From positions 372,001 through 436,000 of the forward strand of contig NW_024881841.1 in the NCBI RefSeq assembly GCF_019059575.1: 64,000 nucleotides of DNA, in the 5' to 3' direction. Each line of letters begins with the position of its first letter. Positions within the stretch are counted from its first letter, which is position 1. This document shows, piece after piece, positions 22,507 to 32,800 of this stretch. A program made the position numbers and the translations under genes. A model generated the notes under the pieces. It saw only the letters and a program-made list of their open reading frames with translations. It was not told where the DNA came from and ran no database searches. The stretch comes from Amphibalanus amphitrite (lineage: Eukaryota; Arthropoda; Thecostraca; Balanomorpha; Balanidae).

Positions 22507-23420
22507 TCACGGGCAGCGCCGCGCTCTGACACCTTGGTCCCAGAAGCGGCGGCGTTTCTGACCGCAAATCGCCGGAGAGCCGGTCGACGCCGTTGAGGGG
22601 ACTGAGCAGGCCGCTGCCAGCTCCACCTTCACGTCCGCGCGGCGCAGCTCGGTGTGCGGCGGCGGCTCATCGCGCGGGTCGCACCCGTCCGTCCGCTGCA
22701 CGAGCCGCTTTTCGATCCGACAGCGCAACACCGGCACGCCATTGTGCTGGCTGAGCGGCGGCAGCGGCACGTAGGCAACAAAACAGTAGAAATCGATGGG
22801 CCTGGATCGGCGTTGCCAGCAACGCCGGCAGCGGCGCGGCGGGAGGCGCCAGTGCCGCCGTCGGGGACGTGTGCCCTTCGCTGCGCTCATTCGAGTTGGC
22901 CGGCCGGCCGCGCGGCGTAGTCCTTTTGACACGGTGCGAGAAGAGCCGGATGAAGGTGGACTTTTTATTGGCGTTGCTGGTGCTCACGCCGCCGGCGTCC
23001 AGTTTGGGCGGCAAGTCCGAGTACCAGGAGTCGGACAAGTCCCGCGCGAACGCCGCCAGCCGGTCGTCGTCACTGCTGGCGGCGGCCCGCCGACGGCGCT
23101 GCCTCAGAATCGGACGAGTCGGTGGTACTGAGCACCTCGCGGGACGGGTAGCTGGGAGTGGGCCGGCCGCGGCCCCTGCCAGGCCGCGCCACCTTCACCG
23201 GCGCAGCCGCCTTCAAACTGCCCTTGCTGGGCGGCGGGTTGGTCGGCGGAGGCGGCAGCGGTGCCTCGACGTCAGTCCGAGTCGCTGTCACTGGGCGGCC
23301 GCCGCGGAGACGGCTTCTGTTTGACCCGCAGCCGGCCTGGGCCGGCTCGGCGCCCTCGGCCGGCGGCGCGCGCCGTTTCGAGCGTTTCACCTTTTCACTG
23401 TTACTCTCGCCTGGTCCTCA
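22507..23420 (-). pseudogene. Decayed gene fragment, possibly AF4/FMR2 (lilliputian)-like
   Basis: Reading the minus strand from about 23420 down, plausible protein text crosses three frames. It runs: a basic stretch (KRSKRRAPPAEGAEPAQAG); a Pro-rich linker with VKVARPGRGRGRP; an acidic STTDSSDSE; then, after a frame change near 23068, SSDDDRLAAFARDLSDSWYSD and KKSTFIRLFSHRVK; then, after another change near 22795, VPLPPLSQHNGVPVLRCRIEK. The order Ser/Asp-rich patch, Phe-rich short motif, 'LSPLS' motif followed by a hydrophobic strand recalls the AFF transcription-elongation scaffold family. At least two frameshifts and no clear introns suggest a dead copy or fragment. The family assignment is tentative and based on motif order only. 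Confidence 0.35.
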
Positions 23421-23539
23421 GCGTCGAGCGGCTCGGCGCTGTTCGGTTTCATGTGGCCCATGCTGCTGGGAAACTCGGGTGGGGACAGCTTTCTGACTGG
23501 AGTGCCGTCGAAGATGGAGGAGACGGGGGTGCTCGCAGA

Positions 23540-24560
23540 GTCCTTGCCCAATGCCCATGATAGAGCCGAGGCTCCACTGGACGCCCAGCTTAATCGGGCT
23601 ATCGCCGCCCTCCTTCTATGGTGGATTCTTCGGCCCCCTACAGCCACTAGGGCCATCATATACTCCCAGATGGCGGCACCTAGGGGATGAGGGGCGGGGG
23701 GGGGGGTGTCTGGGCCACTTGTCCACCTCGTGGCGTCGCCAGCGACGCCTGCGAGTCGGAGCAAATGATTATGGGGTCTTCCTCGAAGGACGGGTGCTTC
23801 AGGAGATGTTGCTTTGCCGTTTTGGGCGCCACCATCTCAGATCGGTAAATGGAGCAAATCCTCCCCGCCGCCTCCCGCAGTACCAATGTTGTACTGTCTG
23901 GGTGCTCGGTGAGGACCCCAGCGCCGCCTTCCTATTACTCCCCCGGTCGCAGACCCGTCGACCCAGGTCCACGTCGCACGCTGGGGGAGCGCTCCCAGTC
24001 ACGCCTCCGCAGCACTCCTCCTCGCTGTCGCGGACGCCCCGATCGGCAGCAGGTCCAGGTGGACCGTGACGCCGTCTGTTGGCGTCTACGGGGGCAGTCT
24101 CGTGGATAAGCGCGCCTCGGCGGGCAGCGCCACTCCAGTGGTCCCACACCGCTCCCCCGCGCTCTCTCCAGCCGGTCACTGACTTCAGTCACGGTTGGGG
24201 GGGGGGGGCTTCCGCCACGACGCGGCGGGTCCTCCGACGGGAGGGAGAGCGCCTTCGCCAGTAGGCGCGATGCCAGCGCATCCCTCCTCATCTCTCCATC
24301 GGCACGACGCCCGCCTCGGCCCTCACGGCGAGTCTTGGAGCATGGAAATCGGGCAGCCAGTGATGACTCATGCCACCATCAGCATCTCCGCCTCCAGGAC
24401 GCCAAGATGTGTGGCCGCAGCCGCAGGCAGCCACGCCGACCCCGCTGCCCGCATGCCCAAGTAGTCTCGAATCGCTGACACCTCTCCTGAAACAAGAGTG
24501 GTGTCGTAAACTTAAACCCCTTGCTGGAGCCCGCCAGCCGCGACAACACCGCCACACCAA
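23540..24560 (-). pseudogene. Decayed LINE: end of reverse transcriptase plus RNase H
   Basis: On the minus strand an RNase H domain is readable across frames. TWVDGS at about 23968-23951 holds the first catalytic Asp. GGAGVLTEHPDSTTLVLREA leads to SEMVA (about 23846-23828), which holds the Glu. IICSDSQASLA (about 23770-23738) holds the second Asp. One frame change separates the DGS and GGAG segments. Upstream (24.3-24.5 kb), RDYLGMRAAGSAW and RRDALASRLLAKALSLP resemble the thumb region that precedes RNase H in I/R1-type LINEs. The 5' polymerase and endonuclease are absent. The copy is 5'-truncated, frameshifted and clearly inactive, and lies directly upstream, on the same strand, of the AFF-like relic. 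Confidence 0.7.
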
Positions 24561-24952
24561 TTTTTGTGACCCCGGAACTTCCGTCCCGAGCCTTATTTCA
24601 CGGCACGATGCTACAGTGCGCTACACGTATTGTGGTATTCAGCTTCCATGGAAACATCAACTAATTTGGACGCTCAAACATGGGAGTCAGGAGTGGTTAA
24701 GGCCCAGAGCGTTCTGTCTGGTTTATAAAACCTTGGCCAGCAGATGTAAATGTGCTTTTTGTATAAGTGGCTTAATTTTGACGCAAAAGGGCACTAACCT
24801 TCGGTGCAAATAATGCAGAAATTTCAGCGCAAATTGCAAAATAGCTTGCGCCGAACTTCGGCGCATGACGGCTTCACGGGCGTCCGGCGTACCATATGGA
24901 TGTTTTCCAGTTTGGGCTGCAGGTTTTAGCTCTAGGTTTTAGACTGTAGGTT
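24561..24952. other. Non-coding DNA, nothing recognised
   Basis: Mixed composition without a supported gene or repeat. Confidence 0.4.
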
Positions 24953-25075
24953 TTGGGTTGGGTTGGGCTGGGCTGGGCTGGGCTGGGCTGGGCTGGGCTG
25001 GGCTGGGCTGGTTGGGGTGGTTGGGTTGGGTTGGATTAGGTTAGGTAAGTTTAGGTTAGTTTAGTTTAGGATAGA
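24953..25075 (+). repeat. (GGGCT)n / GGGTT / TTAGG-like pentamer array
   Basis: A clean run of about ten GGGCT units (24964-25010) is flanked by GGGTT units and grades into ttggattaggttaggtaagtttaggttag. The last part contains TTAGGTTAGG, the telomere word of many arthropods, but only in degenerate form, so it is more likely an interstitial pentamer repeat than a telomere remnant. Confidence 0.8.
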
Positions 25076-26270
25076 TATGAATACCTATTTTTGTAAGTTG
25101 AATTACTTTTTTCATTTTGTAGCATCATATGCCTTCCATCTTTGAACTGCCATATTCAAGCACCAGAATAAGTATGGACTTGAACCTTTTCCAGTCTGGA
25201 TGCCTGTATGGAAGTTGTGCAAAATCATGCAGTTGAAGGTATTGTAACCACAAATAAGAGCTCATGACTCAAGTCTCAACTTGTCCATAATTGGTTATCT
25301 TGATGTATACTTGTAGACCCTTCCTCGTACTTGGCACACAGGCATGGTGTCACAGTGTTCTAAAATTGGATTTCAATTGGGTGTCCCAATAAAAAAAAAA
25401 TCTGAAGACAAAATGAGATAGATTTAGTCTTTCCGCAAAACTGCATAATGCCATTTTTTACCTCAGATTTTGTCAGAACCTTCACAGGATCTGAAATGAA
25501 ATGATGTAGAGTAGATGCATCAACTGTCAAGTCATGCGTAACCTGGCAGCTGGCTGTTGAATCAAACTTTTGACATATTTTTTTTAGCAAAGATGAAATA
25601 AAGCCACTTGTCATATTTTTAGGATGAAAATATTTTCCCCATCATGTGTGGTTATTCACCTAAAATTCTGAAACATGGAACACTGTCATACCAGCATTCC
25701 ATCATGTCAACCAGCATTCCGCAGCATGTTAGCAGAAGCAGCAGCATGTTATAAGTATATGAAAGATCCAAATAGGTTGTAGGTTGGTAGGTATTGGTAC
25801 TAAGTTTAACTTAATAGGTTAGTAGGCAAGGTTAGGATTAATTTTAGTTGAGCATCAAGATAACCATTACGAACAAGTAACAAAATCCTTACCTACCCTT
25901 GAAAGCATTGCTTCAATCACATCATCACGAAGAACGAGACAAAAATTTTGCACATTCTTACACTATTTGACATCCTGAATCCAGATTTGATGCTTTCATG
26001 TGGCGCAAATACAAGAAAAACGAATAATCAAACCCGTGCGTATTCGTATCACAATTGTAGATCAGACCTTTTTTTGAACAAATGCCACCACAATTTTAAG
26101 TGATAAGGGATTAAAATGGCATGAGCATCAACATCTTGATTTTTTCTAAAAGATAGCGATAACTGATAACTAATAACTTACCATTCATTTTGAAATCACG
26201 GCGGTAGGTACACCAACACATGGCACTGAAAACAGCAAAAGACGGAATGGCGGAATGTCGTATGGAGCCC
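25076..26270. other. AT-rich non-coding DNA
   Basis: No frame above about 85 codons. The one at 25614-25360 (minus) has no recognisable domain. A short local duplication of cagcattcc/gcagcatgtta occurs near 25690-25750. Confidence 0.45.
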
Positions 26271-26274
26271 TAAA

Positions 26275-26420
26275 ACGCAGCTCGAATTGAGCCCGAAAAG
26301 GAAGACGAACTGATGCCGCTTTCGGGGCTCATGTACTTTGAGCCCGAAAAGGGCGCCTAACTGATCCCGATTTTAAAATCATACAGATTTGAGCCCTGTT
26401 TTGGCACTCATATGAGCCCT
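26275..26420 (-). repeat. Diffuse 'gagcccgaaaa' repeats
   Basis: Gagcccgaaaagg, tgagcccgaaaaggg and tgagccctgttttgg recur every 40-60 bases, the reverse complement of the ttttcgggctca words at 16.45-16.80 kb. Confidence 0.5.
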
Positions 26421-26769
26421 TATTCAAAAATGTTCTCAAAGTGTTTTCTGAGTGTCGGTTAAATTGTTTTCAGTTTGGGGTTCTCATATGAGAGGGTAAT
26501 GGGCTAATGGCTCTGTCTAACTTCCAAAAAGAAAGCACCGCCCAGGGTACGTGCCGACCACTAGGTACTTTAAATGGACAATTGTTGTCGATAATGGCCG
26601 TTTGTTGCCATCCCCGTTCGCGAACCCTTAAGTTATGCTCCCTCATTGAGGCTCTTAGACGGGTAATAAAGCATGAGGGATGTCGGTTCCGCATTCTCAA
26701 GCAATAGTTTTCAACAGTTGGTGAAATATATGTTAAAACAAACTAGCATATACGGCGGTTTAGTGTACT

Positions 26770-27056
26770 TTATGTCCGTCTGATGTGCCCGTCGTTGCGT
26801 TTTCGCAACGCTGATGGCGCCCGGTGTGCCCTTCGTTGCGATTTCGCAACGCACGTTTTTTACGTTTTTCTCGAAAAACTTTTGCTGCCGGCAAAAATTA
26901 TTTTCGATTCCATGCAAGGCCCTGGTAGAAGCGTAACATATCTTGATTTCATCGATTTTCATGATGGTCAATATTCCTGGGCATAAATGGGTTAAGCAAA
27001 AAATAAAAAATGAGGGTGCAGGGCACTTGTCGATTTGTCGTGGAACGCCCCCTGTC
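26770..27056 (-). repeat. Dispersed repeat with GTTGCG hairpins
   Basis: Two hairpins (gttgcgttttcgcaac about 26796, gttgcgatttcgcaac about 26837), then a cccatttatgccc word (reverse strand, 26979-26991) and a 57-bp stretch matching 10549-10612 in reverse. Aligning with 10549-10612 plus 13641-13690 suggests one ancestral repeat that was split by the foldback element. Confidence 0.6.
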
Positions 27057-27444
27057 GTTACTTGAACGTGAAAAATGAATTTAATGTGTTTAACGTGGCT
27101 GAGGGTAGGGACCAACACCAAAGCTGGAAGTTTGGTCAGGTGGAGATTGGAGAGGCCTTTGGGTCGGTTGTTGTTGGATGGTCAACGGATGCCGCTGAGA
27201 ATGAGTTAGTTCTAGAGAGCGGAGAGACGCTGCAGCTTCACCGTGCCCCGGCACTGGCGGTCGCAGCCGCTAGCAAAAGGGGGGGGGGGCCAAAGTCACA
27301 CTCGCGGGACTTAGCATTTATCCGTCCTCGGGAGGGGGGGGGGGCTGATCGGCTAATTTTTTACGTCCACGAGGCGCCGCACAGTTGGCATTACTTATGC
27401 TTCATCCATCTCATTCTTGCGTGAAATCTTTGAGCTCAATTTAA

Positions 27445-28479
27445 CCCTCGCCCTGGCAGGGGGGGGGGGTCGATGCGACCCCCCCCCCCTAAGGTTTTTC
27501 GAAGATAGCGTGAAAACGGCGGCGCTGCGCCGCCAAATTTGGCACAGCCTATGGGGCAACCTTTTTACATATGACCTGAAAATTTCAGGTCCGGGTGACC
27601 TTGGGTCAGGTCACCAGGTCAGAAAAACCGGTACAAGGTCATGGTCAAATTTCAATTTTCTTTTTGCACCTGTCCAACTCACAGTTTTGCACTGATTTCC
27701 TTCAAACTTTCAGGATGTGCTAAGTTCACCGAGTTGTATAACATATAGTTCGGGTTTTTTGAGGTCACTGACCTGAGGTCAGTTAGAGGTCATTACGTCG
27801 TAATGTTAAGCCTATGGGAAAATACTAAATTCGGAAAATACTGGAGATATCCGCTTCGTTTTATCACTTTTGCGCTTTGAAACCACAGTACTTAGCAGCA
27901 GGTCACTTGGTGCTTCTTTGTTTGGTGTACTTATCCATGGGTCAGGTCAAATGAGGTCAACTGATGTCAAATGACGTTTTTGCCAATAACTTGGCACATA
28001 ATGACGCTAGAGCTTCAAAAATGGTATCATTGTGTTCCTGGTGATCAGCCGAATCGAATGATATGCGATATGATGCAATTTGGTCAACTGTAACTTAATT
28101 TATTAATTTAAGTTTACTTAAAATTTAAGAAAAACTTTAAGTACACTTAAGCAAGCTAAAAAGCATATCATTCGACGCGCCTTGACGTGCTGAGTTCACT
28201 GGTGCTTTTCTTTTTGCTCTATCTTAATTAGATCAAAAGTTATAAGCGAAAAACTTTTGACCTGTTTTTAGCGAAATTTTTACATTTATACCCCCCAAAA
28301 CCCCCCTAAATATTGACCTAGAGCAACCAAATTTGCACAGGGCCGAGAACTCCAGGGGGCCCACCTACCTACCAAATTTGGTGTTTCTAGGTGCCATAGG
28401 AGCCAATCGCGAGGGGGGGTCGCATCGACCCCCCCCCCCCCTGCCAGGCCGTGTTAAAAATGCCCTGCCAGGGCGAGGG
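27445..28479. mobile_element. piggyBac-like non-autonomous TTAA element B
   Basis: TTAA at 27441-27444 and 28480-28483. The TIR CCCTCGCCCTGGCAGG is perfect over 16 bp. The sister hAT-like copy at 60.77 kb has caatttaaggcaaaatc with a single TTAA, which directly documents the empty site. A partial TIR copy (cctgccaggccgtgtt) lies about 40 bp inside the right end. G-run/C-run hairpins sit at both ends. The core has AGGTCA hexamers and the inverted pair tcgaatgatatgc (28054-28066) and gcatatcattcga (28163-28175). At 1035 bp it has no transposase. Confidence 0.92.
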
Positions 28480-29135
28480 TTAAGGCAAAATCACCAGTTC
28501 CATTTACCGTCTCACGGTGTGCCCACCGGTCGGGCCGCTGCACCATGACGACGGATCGGTGTAGCATAGGTATACTGGAAGGTCAGGCACGCGGATTCAT
28601 GACCTTACCACTATAAAACAATTCGGAAAAGTACAGATAGGTAGGTACCTCTCGCTAAAAAGTACAGATACCTCTTGCTTTGAACAAGCATGTGAAACCC
28701 AGAGAGCATTTTTAGACTATGACATTTACCCATATAGGTACCTAGTTGTGTGGCGGCGGGAGAGAGTAGGTACACCGACCTCTGGAGACCCCCACAGGTT
28801 CCGAGCTTTCAGAATTGGCAGCTGAGGGCCGCGCGCGACTCCTGCGGGGCTTCGCAACGGCTCTGTTGGGGCTCACTCAACCTGCGTAGTCCTACTGCTA
28901 AAAAGACTGGCCCTGAGCCCTAAGGACTTCATCAGTCTCTGCCAGCCCCAGGACCCACACCGGCTCATGGGGACCCGACGTCGAAATATGAGGGAATCAG
29001 CGCGGGACCATCAGTACGTAAAGCAATTTAAGCAATCTCGATCAGGACCAACGTAAGGCTGTGCCGGAGACTGCGTGAGCCCTCTGATCTTCAGAAACCC
29101 ACCCATGTATGTTTTCATGTAGAGGCCAGTTTAGG

Positions 29136-29365
29136 TGTGGTAACGTAGCCCTTGCCCTCTGAACTTTGTGCAGTAGACTAGGTGGCGCTGCCCTCGTTGA
29201 GCTCGCGGGCACGATGCGGCCGTGCAGCAGTCGGGCAGCGGCCCCCGCCGGATACCGATCACCAATACAGGACTACGTTATTCAGAACGCTGTGTGAGAT
29301 CGCGGACCGAGATCGCGGACCCGGAAGCTGGAACGAACTCAGCCGCGGATACTAGCGGCGTAACA
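29136..29365 (+). repeat. 5' LTR, 230 bp
   Basis: Begins TGTGGTAACG and ends GCGGCGTAACA. It repeats without visible difference at 34340-34569. The direct sub-repeat gagatcgcggaccgagatcgcggac lies near the end. No AATAAA or obvious TATA box is present, so transcription start and poly(A) signals cannot be placed. Confidence 0.95.
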
Positions 29366-29368
29366 ACT

Positions 29369-29388
29369 TGGCGACAAGGATGAGATTC
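29369..29388 (+). promoter_or_regulatory. Primer-binding site, tRNA-Ser(GCU)-like
   Basis: TGGCGACAAGGATGAGATTC starts three bases after the 5' LTR. Animal tRNA-Ser(GCU) 3' ends read ...TCGTCGCCA, so this site pairs with it apart from about two positions compared with the mammalian tRNA I have in mind. It would prime minus-strand DNA synthesis. Confidence 0.75.
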
Positions 29389-29879
29389 GTTTGGTGGTGA
29401 TCTCGGAAGGACAAGTGGCGTTCTCACGGATTTGGCGCTCTGGTGGTGCGGCACCGGTGGCCGACGCGGATATACGTCACGGGGAAGTGACAGCGTCGGG
29501 ACTCGGACAAACTCGTTTGGCGTGCTGGATGGTGCAGTGCGCGGCGGTCGGCGCGGATATACATCACGGTGAAGTGACAGCGTCGGGCCGGGTGATCTTG
29601 CTTAGTGCTTAGTTCTGCTTAGTGCTTAGTATCTTTTTTTTATACTGCTGCATAATTTTGTGCATTAACGCTGTCAGCTCTGCCGCTGCGTTTCGCTGTA
29701 TCGTTGTTGGGAACATTTGTATTGCACCTCCGTGTTGGGTGAACAGTGGTGCGGGCGGCGACGGCGGCCGCTGGACTCTGAACTTTGGACTCTGCTCGGT
29801 GTGGCGTGACTGGTGAGTCAGCGCGGTCAGTGCAGTGTGCAGTGCCTGACCCCGGTGCAGCCTCGGGGCGGTGGCAAAC
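29389..29879 (+). other. Untranslated leader of the LTR element
   Basis: About 490 bp between primer site and gag. It contains an imperfect direct duplication of about 38 bp (gcggatatacgtcacgggga... near 29467 and gcggatatacatcacggtga... near 29552). Packaging or internal-initiation roles are possible but not shown. Confidence 0.6.
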
Positions 29880-32800
29880 ATGGCGGCCGGACTGCCGAGC
29901 GTGGCTCCTTTTGCAAAGGGGATGGACTTTAGCCGGTGGCTGAAGGGTCTGGAATTCTACGCCGAGGCGATGGACATAACAGACGACCGGCGGCGGACTG
30001 CAGTCCTGCTCCATCTAATGGGGCCGGACATCCAGGACGTGTTCGACACCCTGCCGGAGCCGACCGCGGCTGCAACGGCTGCAACGTCACAATACGACAC
30101 CGCTGTGGCTAAACTACGCCAATATCTGCAGCCGACGTCTAACCTTATGGCGGAACGTGTAACGTTCCACCGCACGAGCATGTACGCCGGCGAGTCATTC
30201 GACGCGTACCTGGCTCGTTTGCGGGCGGTGGCTGGGCGGTGCGGGTTCCCGGCGGCTGACCTCGACCGTGAGCTCCGGGACAGGAGCGTGGCCGGCGCGA
30301 CTCCACAAATTCAGGAGCGACTGTTGCAGACGGTCGGAACCAAAGGAGACAACTTTTCACTGCAAGATCTGCAGGCTACGGCTCGTGCATACGAGCAAAC
30401 GCAAATGCTAGTGACGCAGTTCCGTAACGCGTCTCTGAGCACGGACGGCGTCGGACGGTCAGCTACCGCATTGGACGAGCGGCCAGAGGTCGATGTGGTG
30501 ACCTCGGGACCGGATCAGCTGAACGCTGTCCGGCCACAGCGCACGGCTGACGGTAACCGGAACCGCCAGCGGCGCACGGTCCGCTGCTACCGCTGCGGTG
30601 CGGCGGGACATTTTCAGCGGGACTGTCAGGAGAGCCGACGCCCGGATGAGTCAGCGCGTGCGGCACCAGCGTCACGGCGGCCGACGGGGCCGGGGCGCCG
30701 GGAATCTGACACTCGTGGGTCCGACGGGGTCAGACCGGCACCGGAGACGCGGCGGTGCTACCGCTGCAAGCAGATCGGACATCTGCGCAGTCAATGCCGA
30801 CAGCAGACTGCCACGGCGGACATGTGGGGGCTGGGGCAGATAAACGCTGTTAACCTAACGGAGGCGGTTAAAATGACTTTACCGGTGAACGGGGTGGCCA
30901 TCAAAATGGTGGTGGACACCGGCAGCCCTATCACTGCTGTGGGGCGGGACACGGTCATCCCGCGGTTGCGATTGAAACCTACTCAGCTACAGCTGTCGTC
31001 ATTCACTGGTCACCGGATCCCTCTCCGGGGTGAGGCAGACGTCTCTGTAAGGTTTCGCGGTCGGGACCATCGACTGCGACTGGTCGTGGTGGACCTGCCT
31101 GACGATCGCCGTCTGCTAGGCCGCGACTGGCTGCGGGCTTTGGACATCAGTGTGGGCGGCGGAGAGACGGCGGTGATGGACGTCACGCCGGAACGAGGGA
31201 CGGCGGACCTGGAGGCGGTCTGTAATAGGCACAAGTCGGTGTTTGACGGCACACCGGGGCGCATCAGTGGAGTAACGGCGCACCTGACACTGAAACCGGA
31301 TGCACGGCCGGTGTCACGGCCGGTGCGCTCGCCTCCATATGCACTGAAACCGGCCGTCGAGCGGGAGCTCGACCGCTGGGTGCAGGCCGGGATCGCGGAA
31401 AAAGTCGGTCCAAACGACGCGCCCGGCTGGGGAACACCACTGGTGACGGTGCCACGTGCCGATGGCGGCGTGCGTCTGTGCGGTGATTATCGACTGACGG
31501 TAAACCCGCAGCTGCAAATGGCGACACATCCTACGCCATCCGCCGAGGACATCTTTGCGAGCGTCCGAGGACGGCGGTTCTGCAAACTGGACCTGAAAGA
31601 CGCCTTCCTGCAGCTGGAGCTCGCGGAGGAATCGCGGGATATGACAACAGTCGTCACGCACCGAGGACGGTATCGGATGAAATCCCTACCGTTCGGCATA
31701 TCGGCGTGCAGTTCGGTGTTTCAGGCCGCAATCGATCACATCCTGGATGGCATAGACGGGTGTGTGGCCTATCAAGACGATCTGCTGGTGACGGCGGCGA
31801 ACATGACGGACCTGTGCGAGCGCTTGGATGAAGTGCTAACTCGGCTGGAAGCTCATGGAGTGAAGCTGAAACGGGAGAAGTGTCAACTTGGACTCGACGA
31901 GGTGCAGTACCTCGGCTGGCGCATCTCAGCACAGGGGCTGCGTCCAGTACAGAAGAAAGTTGACGCAGTGATCGACATGCCGGACCCTAAGGATGTGAAA
32001 AGTCTGCGCAGCATCTTGGGGAGCATCAACTACTACCAGCGCGTGCTTCCCAACCTCTCCACGGAACTAGCGCCGCTGTACGAGCTCTTACAGAAGGGCG
32101 CCACGTGGAAATGGACTAATGTGCACAAAAACGCACTGGTCAGAGTGCGGAAACTGCTGGCAGGGGACACAGTCCTAAAGCGGTACGATGCAGAGGCGCC
32201 GCTCAAGCTCGTCACAGATAGCAGTGAAGTCGGCGTGGGAGCCGTGCTTCTGCAGCCTGACGAGGAAGGACTGGAGCGTCCGGTGATGTACGCCTCTCGG
32301 ACACTCACAAAAACGGAGAGGAAATATCCAATGGTAGAGAAGGAGGCGCTGGCGGTGTCCTTCGCTGTCAAGCGTTTCGGTCAGTTTCTCTACGGCCGGA
32401 GGTGGACCCTGGTCACGGACAACAGGGCGCTGTCGCGCATCTTGAGTCCGGAGCGTGAGCTGCCAACGCTGGCTGCGGCCAGGCTACAGCGGTATGCGCT
32501 GCAGCTCGCGGCTTTCACCTACGATGTGGAGCTGCGTCCATCAGAAGACATGCACCTGGCGGACAGTCTGTCTCGTATGGCAGTGCCAGGCGGAGAGGTA
32601 GAGCCAGCGGACGCTGAGGACGACACCAGCGGCGGCTCGTATCTGCTGTTCATGGACGGAGTAGCTCCGGTTCTGACGGCCAAACAACTCGCGGCTGCGA
32701 CACGCCGCGATCGGGTACTGTCGCGCGTCCTGACGTACGTGCACAGTGGGTGGCCCGGACAGGTGGAGCAGGAACTGGCCCCGTTCCGTCAGAGGCGGGA

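Noticed and set aside
29871-29879. Upstream GTG start for Gag-Pol
   Set aside because: The first ATG in good context is at 29880; GTG is not a usual eukaryotic start.
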